Source of the DNA: Seiridium cupressi
Taxonomy: Eukaryota; Ascomycota; Sordariomycetes; Amphisphaeriales; Sporocadaceae
DNA length: 64,000 nucleotides
NCBI GenBank assembly: GCA_036674765.1
Contig: JARVKI010000009.1
Coordinates: 620,001-684,000, forward strand
Direction of reading: 5' to 3'
The notes under the pieces were generated by a model. The model was not told the origin of the DNA. It searched no databases and was given only the letters and a program-made list of their open reading frames with translations. Positions 63,105-64,000 of the stretch are shown here, in pieces. The position numbers and the translations under genes are program-made. The stretch's first letter is position 1; each line of letters starts with the position of its first letter.

Positions 63105-63344
63105 GAGGCGAGCGTGAACTGAATCCCTAACTTGTCAACATTTCCCGACCCTGTATTCAACTTAGAACATTACATCTTCTTTTCCGTGGCGCGGCTTTAA
63201 GCAACCTCAGTACACTACATAGATTCGGCTGCATCACACCATACGGGCAATCCCGAGAAAACACCATTCGCACATTGACATCTGTCACACTCGTCAAAAT
63301 CCCCATACCACGTTAGATTCTACAAACCACGAGAATCAGTCCGA

Positions 63345-63584
63345 ATGTGGTCAAAAACTGAAATGCAAGCTTGGTGGCATGCAGAACTCGCACAATCCAG
63401 CCAATCCGCCCAGGCAAGGCGGCCAGGGAACGTCTGTCCCTGCTCGGCCTGCTTCTGCGGTAATGGCCATATAGAGGTCAGCCAAGCGTCGAATGGAAAT
63501 ATGAGTATCCCACTGACATTTTTATCTTTCCTAGCCGGAAAGCAAGCCAACTCCAAGCAAGATCACCAGATCTCATTGGTATAA
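63345..63584 (+). CDS. Candidate small gene, CxCxxCxC peptide
   Basis: Proposed exons 63345-63459 and 63535-63584 encode 54 aa. The 75-bp intron has a GTAATG donor and a strong 3' end: CCCACTGAC branch motif, pyrimidine tract and CCTAG. The ATG is the first after a TATA box and a 240-nt ATG-free leader. The peptide is Gln/Ala-rich at the start, then has four cysteines as CPCSACFC (residues 31-38), a spacing seen in metallothioneins but with too few Cys for a normal one. The intron length is a multiple of three and has no in-frame stop, so the unspliced form would also be translated (79 aa). No known family is recognised. It could instead be a non-coding transcript. Confidence 0.3.
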   Translation: MWSKTEMQAWWHAELAQSSQSAQARRPGNVCPCSACFCGNGHIEVSQASNGNMSIPLTFLSFLAGKQANSKQDHQISLV

Positions 63585-64000
63585 TGGTCGCCCGAGCATG
63601 GTGTCTGACCGTATACCGCTCTTCTCAGCTGCCCATTGGACGCATCAAAGCGATTGAGCCTGGGACTTTGAGGCCTTTTCTTGACATCTGCTTGTAACGA
63701 GTTGATTTTGTAATGACAGCATTCAAGTGCATCGGAGCGAGGGATAAACAGTCAAGCAATTTTGGCGCTGGGACTGCAAGGCGTTCGTTGGGAACTTGAG
63801 ATACACATTTTGTCGCAAGGGCTTTGGACTCTAGACTACCTGCTGGCGTGGGTCACTTGGTCAGTTTAGACTGAGCTGTGAAGGGTATATTAGAAATAAA
63901 CATTCGAGGTCTCCATGTTGGAGAACCGAAACACCGGTAACATGCCCCACCAAGAAATGTCCGGCTTCCGGGGCCGTGACCTGCCTTGTAACGTCATTAG
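63585..64000. other. Right end, nothing recognised
   Basis: The last 416 bp carry no supported gene. They may include the 3' flank of the candidate small gene. Confidence 0.5.

Larger units (their letters stand above)
61184..63344. other. Intergenic, including promoter of the candidate small gene
   Basis: No clear gene lies in 2.2 kb. The left end holds the membrane-protein promoter. A 171-codon ORF at 62483-62998 has no recognisable content. From 63098 the DNA has a TATA box and a 240-nt leader without any ATG, described with the candidate gene. Confidence 0.5.

Noticed and set aside
63570..63650. tRNA-like A-box (TGGTATAATGG) with a possible anticodon stem
   Set aside because: No T-arm or B-box follows and the acceptor ends do not pair.
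1..64000. CRISPR arrays, rDNA, telomere repeats, transposase or reverse-transcriptase ORFs, secondary-metabolite core enzymes
   Set aside because: Looked for across the window and none seen.

Overview
The window is nuclear DNA of a filamentous ascomycete (Pezizomycotina, most likely a Sordariomycete; the order cannot be fixed by eye). The reasons are short introns (mostly 43-78 bp, a few of 140-215 bp) with GT-AG ends and CTAAC/CTGAC-like branch points, eukaryotic and fungal gene families, single-gene transcription on both strands, and wide intergenic spaces. There is no rRNA, CRISPR array, recognisable transposon ORF or confident tRNA. Fifteen genes can be supported and a sixteenth, small one is proposed. 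Exon joins were worked out by hand from splice signals and reading frame.

Left part (1-26.8 kb): a TBC-domain Rab-GAP (-, 2.7-5.8 kb); an ankyrin + DIL-domain protein (-, 8.8-11.3 kb); allantoicase of purine catabolism (-, 12.0-13.1 kb), whose upstream region carries an exact UaY-type element (TCGG-N6-CCGA) and a GATA site; a cytochrome b561-domain membrane protein (+, 14.2-15.1 kb); an M13 (neprilysin-like) protein (-, 15.7-18.1 kb) that keeps HExxH but has lost several other catalytic residues; a Zn2Cys6 transcription factor (+, 19.5-21.7 kb) whose zinc cluster is split by an apparent GC-AG intron; and a DUF1445 protein (-, 21.9-23.0 kb). A gene-poor 3.8 kb stretch with a T-rich low-complexity block follows.

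Middle part (26.8-39.4 kb) is dense: a 2000-residue hybrid histidine kinase (GAF, two PAS, HisKA, HATPase, receiver), the chaperonin subunit CCT3, a PRKRIP1/DUF1168 splicing-factor homologue, and a histidine phosphatase (phosphoglycerate mutase) family protein.

Right part (39.4-64 kb) is sparse. One small ECL1-type zinc protein (49.9-50.4 kb) sits alone in about 16.6 kb of otherwise non-coding-looking DNA. Then come a class II aldolase/adducin-type protein (-), the mitochondrial succinyl-CoA ligase beta subunit (+), a small predicted membrane protein (-), and near the end a TATA-driven candidate gene for a 54-residue CxCxxCxC peptide.

No biosynthetic cluster or defence system was found. The genes are mostly independent housekeeping, trafficking, signalling and nitrogen-metabolism functions. 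The best leads are the M13 pseudo-peptidase, the UaY element at allantoicase, the GC-AG intron inside the zinc cluster, the small Cys-motif gene, and nested upstream ORFs before the histidine kinase.
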